The notes beneath the pieces are model-generated. The model was not told the origin of the DNA, ran no database searches, and saw only the letters and a program-made list of their open reading frames with translations. A DNA stretch of 64,000 nt, taken from positions 6,752,501-6,816,500 of the forward strand of contig NZ_CP029194.1 in the NCBI RefSeq assembly GCF_008642375.1, in the 5' to 3' direction. Position 1 is the stretch's first letter; the number at the start of each line of letters is the position of its first letter. The position numbers were made by a program, and so were the translations under genes. This DNA is from Streptomyces venezuelae. GTDB lineage: Bacteria; Actinomycetota; Actinomycetes; Streptomycetales; Streptomycetaceae. Shown one piece after another: positions 31,450 through 38,522 of this stretch.

Positions 31450-31789
31450 CCCCGCAGGCGCCGCCGTCAACCGGTGCCGTCAATGCCACACACCCGGCCG
31501 GACCTTGTTCGACAAGGTCCGGCCGGCTGTGCGTCCGGCCCTGTCCGGGGCCCGAGCAACTCGCCTCGAACGTAACCCTTTAACCGTTTCGCGCACCCCT
31601 GAAACGTGTGGATGCATGCCTGCGCACCCTTGACAGAGACGTGTTCGGTTGCCGACACATCCGGCCGGGTCCGGCGGATTGTGTTGCTGCGGAGCGGTGA
31701 CACGCCATAGAGTCGCCAACCGTCGGCATGGTGCCACGCTGACCTATCGATAAATGTTCCTGGTGACATCCAAGGAGGTAAGACGACTT
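31450..31789. other. non-coding interval between ald and parA
   Basis: This 340-bp interval holds the ald terminator, then the parA upstream region. TTGCTG at 31685-31690 and TAGAGT at 31709-31714, 18 bp apart, are the best promoter candidate. A consensus TTGACA is at 31630-31635 but lacks a good -10. No protein-coding signal was seen. Confidence 0.55.
31494..31526 (+). terminator. ald terminator
   Basis: A perfect 15-bp stem (31494-31508 with 31512-31526) closes a TCG loop, 45 bp after the ald stop. The T-tract is absent, as is common in Streptomyces. Confidence 0.8.
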
Positions 31790-32923
31790 GTGAATGAGTC
31801 GACAATTACTCCCGGGAGCGGTGCGCCAGGTGCTCCGATCGGCTCCGTCGCGGTGCGGACCTTCGCGACGCACCAGCCCATGACGACAGCCCACACGATG
31901 AAGACGATGGACGGCCTACACGTGAACGCCACGGCCGGCAACGAGATGGGCCGAGAGTCCACCCACTTCGCCGCCTTTGACGAGGTGCCCGAGGGGCACT
32001 TCTACGACCCCGACGCCGAGTACGAGCCCGACCCGGAGTACGCGGCCACCCTCGCACCCGACGCTGCCCGCCAGCGCCGCGAGCGGATCGGCCCCACCGG
32101 ACGGCCCCTGCCGTACTTCCCGATCCCGGGTCCCCTGACCGACCACGGACCCGCCAAGATCATCGCGATGTGCAACCAGAAGGGCGGCGTCGGCAAGACC
32201 ACGTCGACCATCAACCTGGGTGCCGCGCTCGCCGAGTACGGACGACGGGTGCTGCTCGTCGACTTCGACCCGCAGGGAGCCCTGTCGGTCGGCCTCGGCG
32301 TGAACCCGATGGAGCTCGACCTCACCGTCTACAACCTGCTCATGGAGCGGGGCATGTCGGCGGACGAGGTGCTCCTCAAGACCGCAGTGCCCAACATGGA
32401 CCTGCTGCCGAGCAACATCGACCTCTCGGCCGCCGAAGTCCAGCTGGTCAGCGAGGTCGCGCGCGAGTCCACGCTCCAGCGCGCCCTGAAGCCGCTGATG
32501 AACGACTACGACTACATCGTGATCGACTGTCAGCCCTCGCTCGGCCTGCTGACCGTGAACGCCCTGACGGCGGCTCACAAGGTCATCGTGCCGCTGGAAT
32601 GCGAGTTCTTCGCCCTCCGCGGAGTGGCGCTGCTGACCGAGACGATCGAGAAGGTCCAGGAGCGGCTCAACCCCGACCTGGAGCTCGACGGCATCCTCGC
32701 CACGATGTACGACTCGCGGACCGTGCACAGCCGTGAGGTCCTCGCGCGCGTCGTCGAGGCCTTCGACGACCACGTGTACCACACGGTCATCGGGCGGACC
32801 GTGCGCTTCCCGGAGACCACGGTCGCCGGCGAGCCCATCACCACGTACGCCTCGAACTCCGTGGGCGCCGCCGCCTACCGCCAGCTCGCCAGGGAGGTGC
32901 TCGCCCGGTGTCACGCCGAGTGA
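31790..32923 (+). CDS. ParA-family ATPase of the scpAB operon
   Basis: Protein of 377 residues. A 120-residue, poorly conserved N-terminal extension rich in acidic and polar residues precedes the ParA core. The deviant Walker A is KGGVGKTT at 131-138, followed by LLVDFDPQGALSVGLG and Walker B YDYIVIDCQPSLGLLTVNAL. GTG 31790 follows the strong AAGGAGGT at 31772-31779 and is preferred to ATG 31754. It heads an operon with a small DNA-binding-like protein and ScpAB, so it is a second ParA for chromosome organisation rather than the oriC-linked parA. Confidence 0.92.
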   Translation: MNESTITPGSGAPGAPIGSVAVRTFATHQPMTTAHTMKTMDGLHVNATAGNEMGRESTHFAAFDEVPEGHFYDPDAEYEPDPEYAATLAPDAARQRRERIGPTGRPLPYFPIPGPLTDHGPAKIIAMCNQKGGVGKTTSTINLGAALAEYGRRVLLVDFDPQGALSVGLGVNPMELDLTVYNLLMERGMSADEVLLKTAVPNMDLLPSNIDLSAAEVQLVSEVARESTLQRALKPLMNDYDYIVIDCQPSLGLLTVNALTAAHKVIVPLECEFFALRGVALLTETIEKVQERLNPDLELDGILATMYDSRTVHSREVLARVVEAFDDHVYHTVIGRTVRFPETTVAGEPITTYASNSVGAAAYRQLAREVLARCHAE

Positions 32924-33414
32924 GTCTGCCCGGCGCCGACGAACTCTTCCGTACGACCGGGGGGACGGCGCTCCAGTCGTCCTCACCCCGCCGGGCCGTC
33001 CCGGCCCCTGCGGGCGAGAGCGACACGGCGGCGGCCGAGGGCTCCGCGGAACACACGGCCGCGGACTCCGAGGCGGCCGAACCGCGGGCCAGGACGGCGG
33101 AGCCGGAAGGCCCCGCCGCCCAGAAGCCCGCGGGCCCCGCCACGGTCCCGGCCCCGGCGGCCGCCCGGCGGCGCGGCGGCCGTACCCCGAACAGGCGGCC
33201 CAGCGGCCGTGAGCGCCACGACGAGAAGATCACGGTCTACGTCTCCGCGGAGGAGCTCATGGACCTGGAGCACGCCCGGCTGGTGCTCCGCGGCGAGCAC
33301 GGCCTCGCCGTCGACCGGGGCCGGATCGTCCGGGAGGCGGTCGCCGTCGTCCTGGCGGACCTGGAGTCCCGCGGCGACGCGAGCATCCTCGTACGCCGCC
33401 TGCGCGGCCGCTGA
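32908..33414 (+). CDS. probable ribbon-helix-helix partner of ParA
   Basis: Protein of 168 residues. Residues 1-100 are disordered, rich in Ala, Pro and Glu, ending in a basic patch (RRRGGRTPNRRPSGRERHDEK). The last 65 residues have strand-helix-helix order: KITVYVSAEELMDLEHARLV, then DRGRIVREAVAVVLADLES, resembling ribbon-helix-helix proteins such as ParG. GTG 32908 has GGGAGG 10 nt upstream; GTG 32920 would overlap the parA stop by 4 bp. A DNA-binding partner for the adjacent ATPase is inferred; the fold is not proven. Confidence 0.65.
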   Translation: MSRRVSLPGADELFRTTGGTALQSSSPRRAVPAPAGESDTAAAEGSAEHTAADSEAAEPRARTAEPEGPAAQKPAGPATVPAPAAARRRGGRTPNRRPSGRERHDEKITVYVSAEELMDLEHARLVLRGEHGLAVDRGRIVREAVAVVLADLESRGDASILVRRLRGR

Positions 33415-33462
33415 CGGTAGCCTGCGGGCTGCTGCCGAGCTCTCCGTTCTCCCTGGACCCCC

Positions 33463-34605
33463 ATGCGCCACACCTCTGACGAAACGTCCCGCCCGCCGGG
33501 CCGCCGCCCCCTGGGCCGCGGCCCGGGCGAGACGCGGGGGCCAGTGCCCGACGAGGCAGGGGTGGCCCTGGCCGGGGCGGAGGCGGTGGCCGAGCCCCTG
33601 GCCGAGCCCGTCGTAGCGGAGGCCCTGGCCGAGCCGGTAGAGGAGGCCGTGGCTGAGGCTGGGGCCGAGCCCTTGGCGGAGTCCCTGGCCGGAGCCGTGC
33701 CCCCCGTGGCGGGGCCTGTCGGTGAGTCCGTGGCCGGGACCGTGCCCGTCGCTCCCGGCGGGGGCGAGGCCGCCGCCGAGCCCGTTGACGGGCGGTTCAC
33801 CGTGCGGCTCGCGAACTTCGAGGGGCCCTTCGACCTGCTCCTCCAGCTCATCACCAAGCACAAGCTCGACGTCACCGAGGTCGCCCTCTCCCAGGTCACC
33901 GACGAGTTCATGGCGCACCTCCGCGCCCTGGGCCCCGACGGCGACCTCGACCAGACCACCGAGTTCCTCGTCGTCGCCGCCACCCTGCTCGACCTCAAGG
34001 CCGCCCGGCTGCTCCCCGTCGCCGAGGTGGAGGACGAGGCCGACCTCGCCCTCCTGGAGGCCCGCGACCTGCTCTTCGCCCGGCTCCTCCAGTACCGCGC
34101 GTACAAGCGGATCGCAGAGATCTTCCAGGACCGCTGGGAGGCCGAGGGCCGCCGCCACCCCCGTACCGTCGGGCTCGAACCGCACCACGCCGAGCTGCTC
34201 CCCGAGGTGGTCATCTCCATCGGGGCCGAGGGTTTCGCCAAGCTGGCCGTCAAGGCCATGCAGCCCAAGGCCGAGCCCCAGGTGTACGTCGAGCACATCC
34301 ACGCCCCGCTCGTCAGCGTGCAGGAGCAGGCCGCCGTGGTCGTCGCGCTGCTGCGCGAGCGCGGGACGGCGGCCTTCCGGGAGCTGATCGAGGACGCCGG
34401 CGACACCCTCACCGTCGTCGCCCGGTTTCTCGCCCTCCTGGAGCTCTACCGGGAGAAGGCCGTCGGCCTCGACCAGGAGACGGCCCTCGGGGAGCTCACC
34501 GTCACCTGGGCCGGCGGCGACGGGGAGGCCCGCGTCACCGACGAGTTCGACCGGGAACCCGACCCGGCCACCACATCCGCCCCAGAAACGGAGGCCCAGG
34601 AGTGA
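33463..34605 (+). CDS. scpA: segregation and condensation protein ScpA
   Basis: Protein of 380 residues, the kleisin subunit linking SMC heads. The conserved start of the family, FTVRLANFEGPFDLLLQLITKHKLDVTEVALSQVTDEF, begins only at residue 109; before it lies a low-complexity arm of repeated A, E, P, V (AEPLAEPVVAEALAEPVEEA). The C-terminal winged helix is present (FRELIEDAGDTLTVVARFLALLELYREKAVGL). Its stop overlaps scpB by 4 bp. No strong ribosome site precedes ATG 33463, so part of the arm might not be translated. Confidence 0.93.
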   Translation: MRHTSDETSRPPGRRPLGRGPGETRGPVPDEAGVALAGAEAVAEPLAEPVVAEALAEPVEEAVAEAGAEPLAESLAGAVPPVAGPVGESVAGTVPVAPGGGEAAAEPVDGRFTVRLANFEGPFDLLLQLITKHKLDVTEVALSQVTDEFMAHLRALGPDGDLDQTTEFLVVAATLLDLKAARLLPVAEVEDEADLALLEARDLLFARLLQYRAYKRIAEIFQDRWEAEGRRHPRTVGLEPHHAELLPEVVISIGAEGFAKLAVKAMQPKAEPQVYVEHIHAPLVSVQEQAAVVVALLRERGTAAFRELIEDAGDTLTVVARFLALLELYREKAVGLDQETALGELTVTWAGGDGEARVTDEFDREPDPATTSAPETEAQE

Positions 34606-35195
34606 GCGACCTCAAGCCTTCCCTCGAAGCCGTCCTGATGGTCGTCGACGAGCCCGCCACCGAGCAGCACCTCGCGAAGGTGCTGGACCGGACCCCGCGC
34701 GAGGTGGCCGACGCCCTGCACGAGCTGGCCGACGAGTACACCGCCCAGGGCCGCGGCTTCGAGCTGCGGCGGGTGGCCGGAGGCTGGCGCTACTACACCC
34801 GGGCGGCCCACGCCGCGGCCGTCGAGGCCTTCGTGCTCGACGGGCAGCAGGCCCGGCTCACCCAGGCGGCCCTGGAGACCCTCGCGGTCGTCGCGTACCG
34901 CCAGCCGGTCAGCCGTTCCCGGGTCTCCGCGGTCCGCGGGGTCAACTGCGACGGGGTCATGCGGACCCTTCTCCAGCGGGGTCTGGTGGAGGAGGCGGGC
35001 GCGGAACCCGAAACAGGTGCGATCCTGTACAGGACGACGAACTACTTCCTGGAGCGGATGGGCCTGCGCGGCCTGGACGAACTCCCCGAGCTCGCGCCTT
35101 TCCTCCCTGAGGCGGAGGCGGTCGAGCCGGACTCGCTGGAAGGCGTCCCGTCGTTCGATCCGGACGCAGACGTAGACGACAAGACGGAAATTTGA
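34602..35195 (+). CDS. scpB: segregation and condensation protein ScpB
   Basis: Protein of 197 residues with two winged-helix domains. The family block AFVLDGQQARLTQAALETLAVVAYRQPVSRSRVSAVRGVNCDGVMRTLLQRGLVEEAG is intact, followed by ILYRTTNYFLERMGLRGLDELPELAPFLPE. It binds ScpA and SMC to form the condensin complex. GTG start 34602 within the scpA stop. Confidence 0.94.
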   Translation: MSDLKPSLEAVLMVVDEPATEQHLAKVLDRTPREVADALHELADEYTAQGRGFELRRVAGGWRYYTRAAHAAAVEAFVLDGQQARLTQAALETLAVVAYRQPVSRSRVSAVRGVNCDGVMRTLLQRGLVEEAGAEPETGAILYRTTNYFLERMGLRGLDELPELAPFLPEAEAVEPDSLEGVPSFDPDADVDDKTEI

Positions 35196-36469
35196 TGCGA
35201 AGCAGCAGCGGCAGGAACAGCAGCGGAAACAACGGCGGGAGCCGTGGTGGCAACAGCGGCGGCCGCGGCGGCAGCGGCGGTGGCCGCGGCGGCAGCGGCG
35301 GTGGCCGCGGCGGCAGCAGCAGTGGCGGCGCGGGCCGTGGCGGCAGCGGCGGCGGCGCCGGTCGTGGTGGCAGCGGCGGGGGTGGCGGCTACCGCGGCTC
35401 CGGTGGCTCCGGTAGCGGTGGCGGTGGCTACCGCGGCGCCGGCGGCGGCGGTGGCCGCGACGACCGGCAGGGCGGCGGCAGCAGCAGGCCGCGCAACCCG
35501 CGTCCCGAAGAGCGTCAGTACGACGTGCCCGGCCTCGGCGGCTCCGCCGGCGGCCCCAAGAGCGGCCGCGGCGCCTCCGCGCGTGGTGGAGCCAAGGGCG
35601 GTCCCCGGCAGTCCCCGCAGCGCGGTGGCGGCCGTACGACCCCGTCCCGCTCGCGCGAGTACGACGCCCGCACGGAGGAGCGCAACCGGGAGCGGTACGC
35701 CGGCAAGCCCGAGATCAAGACCCCCAAGACCTTCCCCGGCGCCGAGCAGGAGGGCGAGCGTCTGCAGAAGGTCCTCGCCCGTGCCGGCATGGGCTCCCGG
35801 CGTGCCTGCGAGGAGCTCATCGAGCAGGCCCGCGTCGAGGTCAACGGCCAGATCGTGCTCGAGCAGGGCATGCGCGTCGACCCGGAGAAGGACGAGATCA
35901 AGGTGGACGGCCTGACCGTCGCCACCCAGTCCCACCTGTTCTTCGCGCTGAACAAGCCCTCCGGCGTCGTCTCCACCATGGAGGACCCGGAAGGCCGCCA
36001 GTGCCTGGGCGACTACGTCAACAACCGTGAGACCCGGCTCTTCCACGTCGGCCGGCTCGACACGGAGACCGAGGGCATCATCCTGCTCACCAACCACGGT
36101 GAGCTGGCCCACCGCCTCACGCACCCCAAGTACGGCGTGAAGAAGACCTACCTCGCCGCGATCACCGGCCCGCTGCCCCGCGAGGTCGGCCGCATGCTCA
36201 AGGACGGCATCGAGCTGGAGGACGGGTACGCCCGCGCCGACCACTTCCGTGTCGTCGAGCAGACCGGCAAGAACTACCTGGTCGAGGTCACGCTGCACGA
36301 GGGCCGCAAGCACATCGTGCGCCGGATGCTGGCCGAGGCCGGCTTCCCGGTCGACAAGCTGGTCCGTACGGCCTTCGGTCCGATCGCCCTGGGCGACCAG
36401 AAGTCGGGCTGGCTGCGCCGTCTGACCAACACCGAGGTCGGCATGCTGATGAAGGAAGTCGGGATGTAG
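35195..36469 (+). CDS. 23S rRNA pseudouridine synthase (RsuA/RluB family) with Gly/Arg-rich arm
   Basis: Protein of 424 residues. Residues 1-170 are a GR/GS-rich arm built from GGRGGSGGG-type units. Then comes an S4 domain (RLQKVLARAGMGSRRACEELIEQARVEVNGQIV) and the catalytic domain with VGRLDTETEGIILLTNHGELAHRLTHP (catalytic Asp in RLDTET) and EGRKHIVRRMLAEAGFPV. ATG 35195 overlaps the scpB stop by one base; TTG 35192 is the alternative. It modifies a uridine in 23S rRNA. Fusion of a disordered RNA-binding arm to this enzyme is typical of actinobacteria but long here. Confidence 0.92.
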   Translation: MRSSSGRNSSGNNGGSRGGNSGGRGGSGGGRGGSGGGRGGSSSGGAGRGGSGGGAGRGGSGGGGGYRGSGGSGSGGGGYRGAGGGGGRDDRQGGGSSRPRNPRPEERQYDVPGLGGSAGGPKSGRGASARGGAKGGPRQSPQRGGGRTTPSRSREYDARTEERNRERYAGKPEIKTPKTFPGAEQEGERLQKVLARAGMGSRRACEELIEQARVEVNGQIVLEQGMRVDPEKDEIKVDGLTVATQSHLFFALNKPSGVVSTMEDPEGRQCLGDYVNNRETRLFHVGRLDTETEGIILLTNHGELAHRLTHPKYGVKKTYLAAITGPLPREVGRMLKDGIELEDGYARADHFRVVEQTGKNYLVEVTLHEGRKHIVRRMLAEAGFPVDKLVRTAFGPIALGDQKSGWLRRLTNTEVGMLMKEVGM

Positions 36470-36486
36470 TTCCCGCCCCCTCCGCG

Positions 36487-36523
36487 AGAGGCCCGTGACC
36501 GCACGCCGGTCACGGGCCTCTTT
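36487..36523 (+). terminator. terminator of the parA-scpAB-rluB operon
   Basis: AGAGGCCCGTGACC (36487-36500) pairs with GGTCACGGGCCTCT (36508-36521) and is followed by TTT. It closes the operon and precedes the next operator. Confidence 0.88.
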
Positions 36524-36551
36524 CGCGCTTGTGGCCGAGACCCGTCAGCAT

Positions 36552-36572
36552 TTATAGTCAAGGTGACTCTTA
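36552..36572 (+). promoter_or_regulatory. palindromic operator of the NAD operon (NrtR-like site)
   Basis: AGTCA (36556-36560), AGG, TGACT (36564-36568) form a perfect inverted repeat, with partly symmetric TTAT/CTTA flanks. It ends at the strong ribosome site AAGGAGG of the small ORF. Its form resembles the short AT-flanked palindromes bound by Nudix-related regulators, and such a regulator is encoded two genes downstream. Binding is inferred. Confidence 0.6.
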
Positions 36573-36583
36573 AGGAGGCGGGT

Positions 36584-36739
36584 GTGAGCCTCGCGTTCGT
36601 CCTCATCGCCCTCGCCGCGAGCGGCAGCCGGACCTGGACCCACGGGGGTGGACCAGGCTCCGGCTCCCTCCCGGTGCGCCGCACAGGCCGCACCGGGAGG
36701 GCCGGGCCGCTCGCGGCGGGAGAGATGGGGACGGTATGA
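36584..36739 (+). CDS. 51-residue small protein or leader peptide
   Basis: GTG 36584 follows AAGGAGG (36572-36578) with ideal spacing. The frame runs 51 codons and its stop overlaps the next ATG by 4 bp, so it is translationally coupled to the NadR-like gene. The N-terminus VSLAFVLIALAASGS is hydrophobic; the rest is Gly/Arg-rich (LPVRRTGRTGRAG). It may be a tiny membrane protein, a leader peptide that couples translation, or the remnant of a larger gene. No homologue is recognised. Confidence 0.5.
   Translation: MSLAFVLIALAASGSRTWTHGGGPGSGSLPVRRTGRTGRAGPLAAGEMGTV
36666..36701 (+). promoter_or_regulatory. 13-bp hairpin inside the small ORF
   Basis: CCCTCCCGGTGCG (36666-36678) is perfectly complementary to CGCACCGGGAGGG (36689-36701) with a 10-nt loop. 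It lies about 35 bp before the NadR-like start. Translation through the small ORF would unfold it, which is the geometry of attenuation or translational coupling. Confidence 0.5.
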
Positions 36740-37788
36740 GTTCCGCAGGTGCGAGGCCCGGCAGCGGGCCGAAGCGCTACGGCCACGGCCTCGTGCTCGG
36801 ACGGTTCTGTCCGCCGCACGCCGGTCACCACCACCTCGTCCGCGCCGCGGGCGAGCGGTGCGAGCGCCTCACCGTGCTCGTCAGCGCCTCCTCCGGCGAG
36901 AGCCTGTCCCTGGCCGACCGTGTCGCCTGGATGCGCGAGATCCACCCCGAGGCCCTCGTCGTCGGAGCCGTCGACGAGGACCTCGGGGCGGCCGTGCCCG
37001 AGCACGTCGACGCGGTCTTCACCTCGGAGCCGTACGGGGAGGAGCTCGGCCGTCGCTTCGGTGCGGAGTCCGTGACGGTCGACCCCGGCCCCGACCGCAC
37101 CCGCTTCCCCGTCTCCGACGCCGCCGTCCGCGCCGACGTCGCCGGCTCCTGGGACTTCCTGGAGCCGCCGGTCCGCGCCGGACTCACCCGGCGCGTCGTC
37201 GTCCTCGGCGCCGAGTCCACCGGCGCCACCACCATGGCCCTCGCCCTCACCGACCACTACCGGCGGCGCGGCGGCGTCTGGGCCCGCACCCGGTGCGTAC
37301 CGGCGTACGGGCGCGAGTACCGCGAACTCGAGCTCGCCGGACTCCGGGCCGAGCACCCCGGCGCCACCCGGTCCGACGTCACCTTCCGCTCCTCCGACTT
37401 CCCCGTCATCGCGCAGCGCCAGGCCGAGCTGGAGGAGGAGGCGGCCCGGGACGGCTCGCCCGTCCTCTTCTGCGACACCGACGCCTTCGCCGCCACCATC
37501 TGGCACGAGCGGCACCTGGGCACCGCGAGCGCCGAGACCGGGGAGATCGCCGCCCGCAGCCGGCAGCACCTCTGGCTGCTCACCGACCACCGGGGCGTCG
37601 GCCGCGAGGACGACGAGCTGCGGCCCTGGATGACCGCGCGCCTCCTCACCCAGCTCGCCCGCACCGGCCGCCGGACGGCCGTCCTCAGCGGCCCGCACGA
37701 GGAGCGCCTCGCGTCGGCCGTCGCCGCCGTCGACGCCCTGCTCGCCGAGGGCCCACACCTCACCGATCGCCTCGCGGAGCGCCGATGA
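36736..37788 (+). CDS. NadR-like NMN adenylyltransferase/ribosylnicotinamide kinase
   Basis: Protein of 350 residues. The N-terminal half is a nucleotidyltransferase with GRFCPPHAGH (HxGH at 28-31), the NMN adenylyltransferase site. The C-terminal half is a P-loop kinase whose Walker A reads GAESTGATT (158-166), with Ala at the Lys position, followed by the kinase Asp region in VLFCDTDAFAATIWHERHL. It would make NAD from NMN, and NMN from ribosylnicotinamide if the kinase works. Neither an HTH domain nor a PnuC transporter gene accompanies it. ATGA overlaps on both sides put it in one operon with the next two genes. Confidence 0.82.
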   Translation: MSSAGARPGSGPKRYGHGLVLGRFCPPHAGHHHLVRAAGERCERLTVLVSASSGESLSLADRVAWMREIHPEALVVGAVDEDLGAAVPEHVDAVFTSEPYGEELGRRFGAESVTVDPGPDRTRFPVSDAAVRADVAGSWDFLEPPVRAGLTRRVVVLGAESTGATTMALALTDHYRRRGGVWARTRCVPAYGREYRELELAGLRAEHPGATRSDVTFRSSDFPVIAQRQAELEEEAARDGSPVLFCDTDAFAATIWHERHLGTASAETGEIAARSRQHLWLLTDHRGVGREDDELRPWMTARLLTQLARTGRRTAVLSGPHEERLASAVAAVDALLAEGPHLTDRLAERR

Positions 37789-38522
37789 ACACCCCCAAGG
37801 CGCCCGAGGGCTACGACAGGTACGCCTTCGAACCCTTCGCCGTCACCGTCGACCTCGCCGTCCTCACCGTCCGCGAGGAACGCCTGCACGTCCTCCTCGT
37901 CCAGCGAGGCCAGGAGCCGTACGCGGGGGAGTGGGCGCTGCCCGGCGGCTTCGTCCTGCCCCGCGAGTCAGCCGAGACGGCCGCCCGCCGCGAGCTCGCG
38001 GAGGAGACCGGGCTGCCCGGGGCCACCGTCGAGGCACTCCACCTCGAACAGCTCCGGACCTACAGCGAACCCGACCGGGACCCCCGGATGCGGGTGGTCT
38101 CCGTCGCCTTCACCGCGCTCGTCCCCGGCCTGCCCGAGCCACGCGGCGGCGGCGACGCGGCCGAGGCGCGGTGGCTGCCCTACGGCTCGCACGGGCCGCT
38201 GGCCTTCGACCACGACCGGATCCTCGCCGACGCCCGCGAGCGCGTCGGCGCCAAGCTCGAGTACTCGTGCCTCGCCACCGCCTTCTGCCCGCCGGAGTTC
38301 ACCCTCGGTGAGCTGCGGCAGGTGTACGAGACGGTCTGGGGCGTCGAACTCGACCGCCCCAACTTCCGGCGCAAGGTCCTCACCACACCCGGCTTCGTCC
38401 GGGCCGTGGAGGGCCCGCCGCGCCGCACCGGCGGACGGGGGAAACCGGCCGCGCTCTACCGGGCGGGAGAGGCCACGGCCCTCCACCCGCCGCTGCTCCG
38501 ACCGGAAGGACGATCCACATGA
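37785..38522 (+). CDS. NrtR-like Nudix-related transcriptional regulator
   Basis: Protein of 245 residues. The Nudix domain has a complete box GFVLPRESAETAARRELAEETGL (shown by G55, E61, R69-E70, E73-E74), after ALPG. The C-terminal 80 residues form a winged helix (FTLGELRQVYETVWGVELDRPNFRRKVLTTPGFV), the layout of NrtR, which represses NAD genes and is released by ADP-ribose. An intact box also allows ADP-ribose hydrolysis. The palindrome at 36556-36568 is the natural target. ATG 37785 overlaps the previous stop by 4 bp. Confidence 0.78.
   Translation: MNTPKAPEGYDRYAFEPFAVTVDLAVLTVREERLHVLLVQRGQEPYAGEWALPGGFVLPRESAETAARRELAEETGLPGATVEALHLEQLRTYSEPDRDPRMRVVSVAFTALVPGLPEPRGGGDAAEARWLPYGSHGPLAFDHDRILADARERVGAKLEYSCLATAFCPPEFTLGELRQVYETVWGVELDRPNFRRKVLTTPGFVRAVEGPPRRTGGRGKPAALYRAGEATALHPPLLRPEGRST

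Noticed and set aside
31467..31962. Minus-strand open frames opposite the parA upstream region
   Set aside because: No ribosome site, no family similarity, and they cross the ald terminator.
36648..37784. Plus-strand extension upstream of the NrtR-like gene in its own frame
   Set aside because: It would overlap the NadR-like gene entirely and is Arg-rich nonsense; ATG 37785 with a 4-bp overlap fits better.
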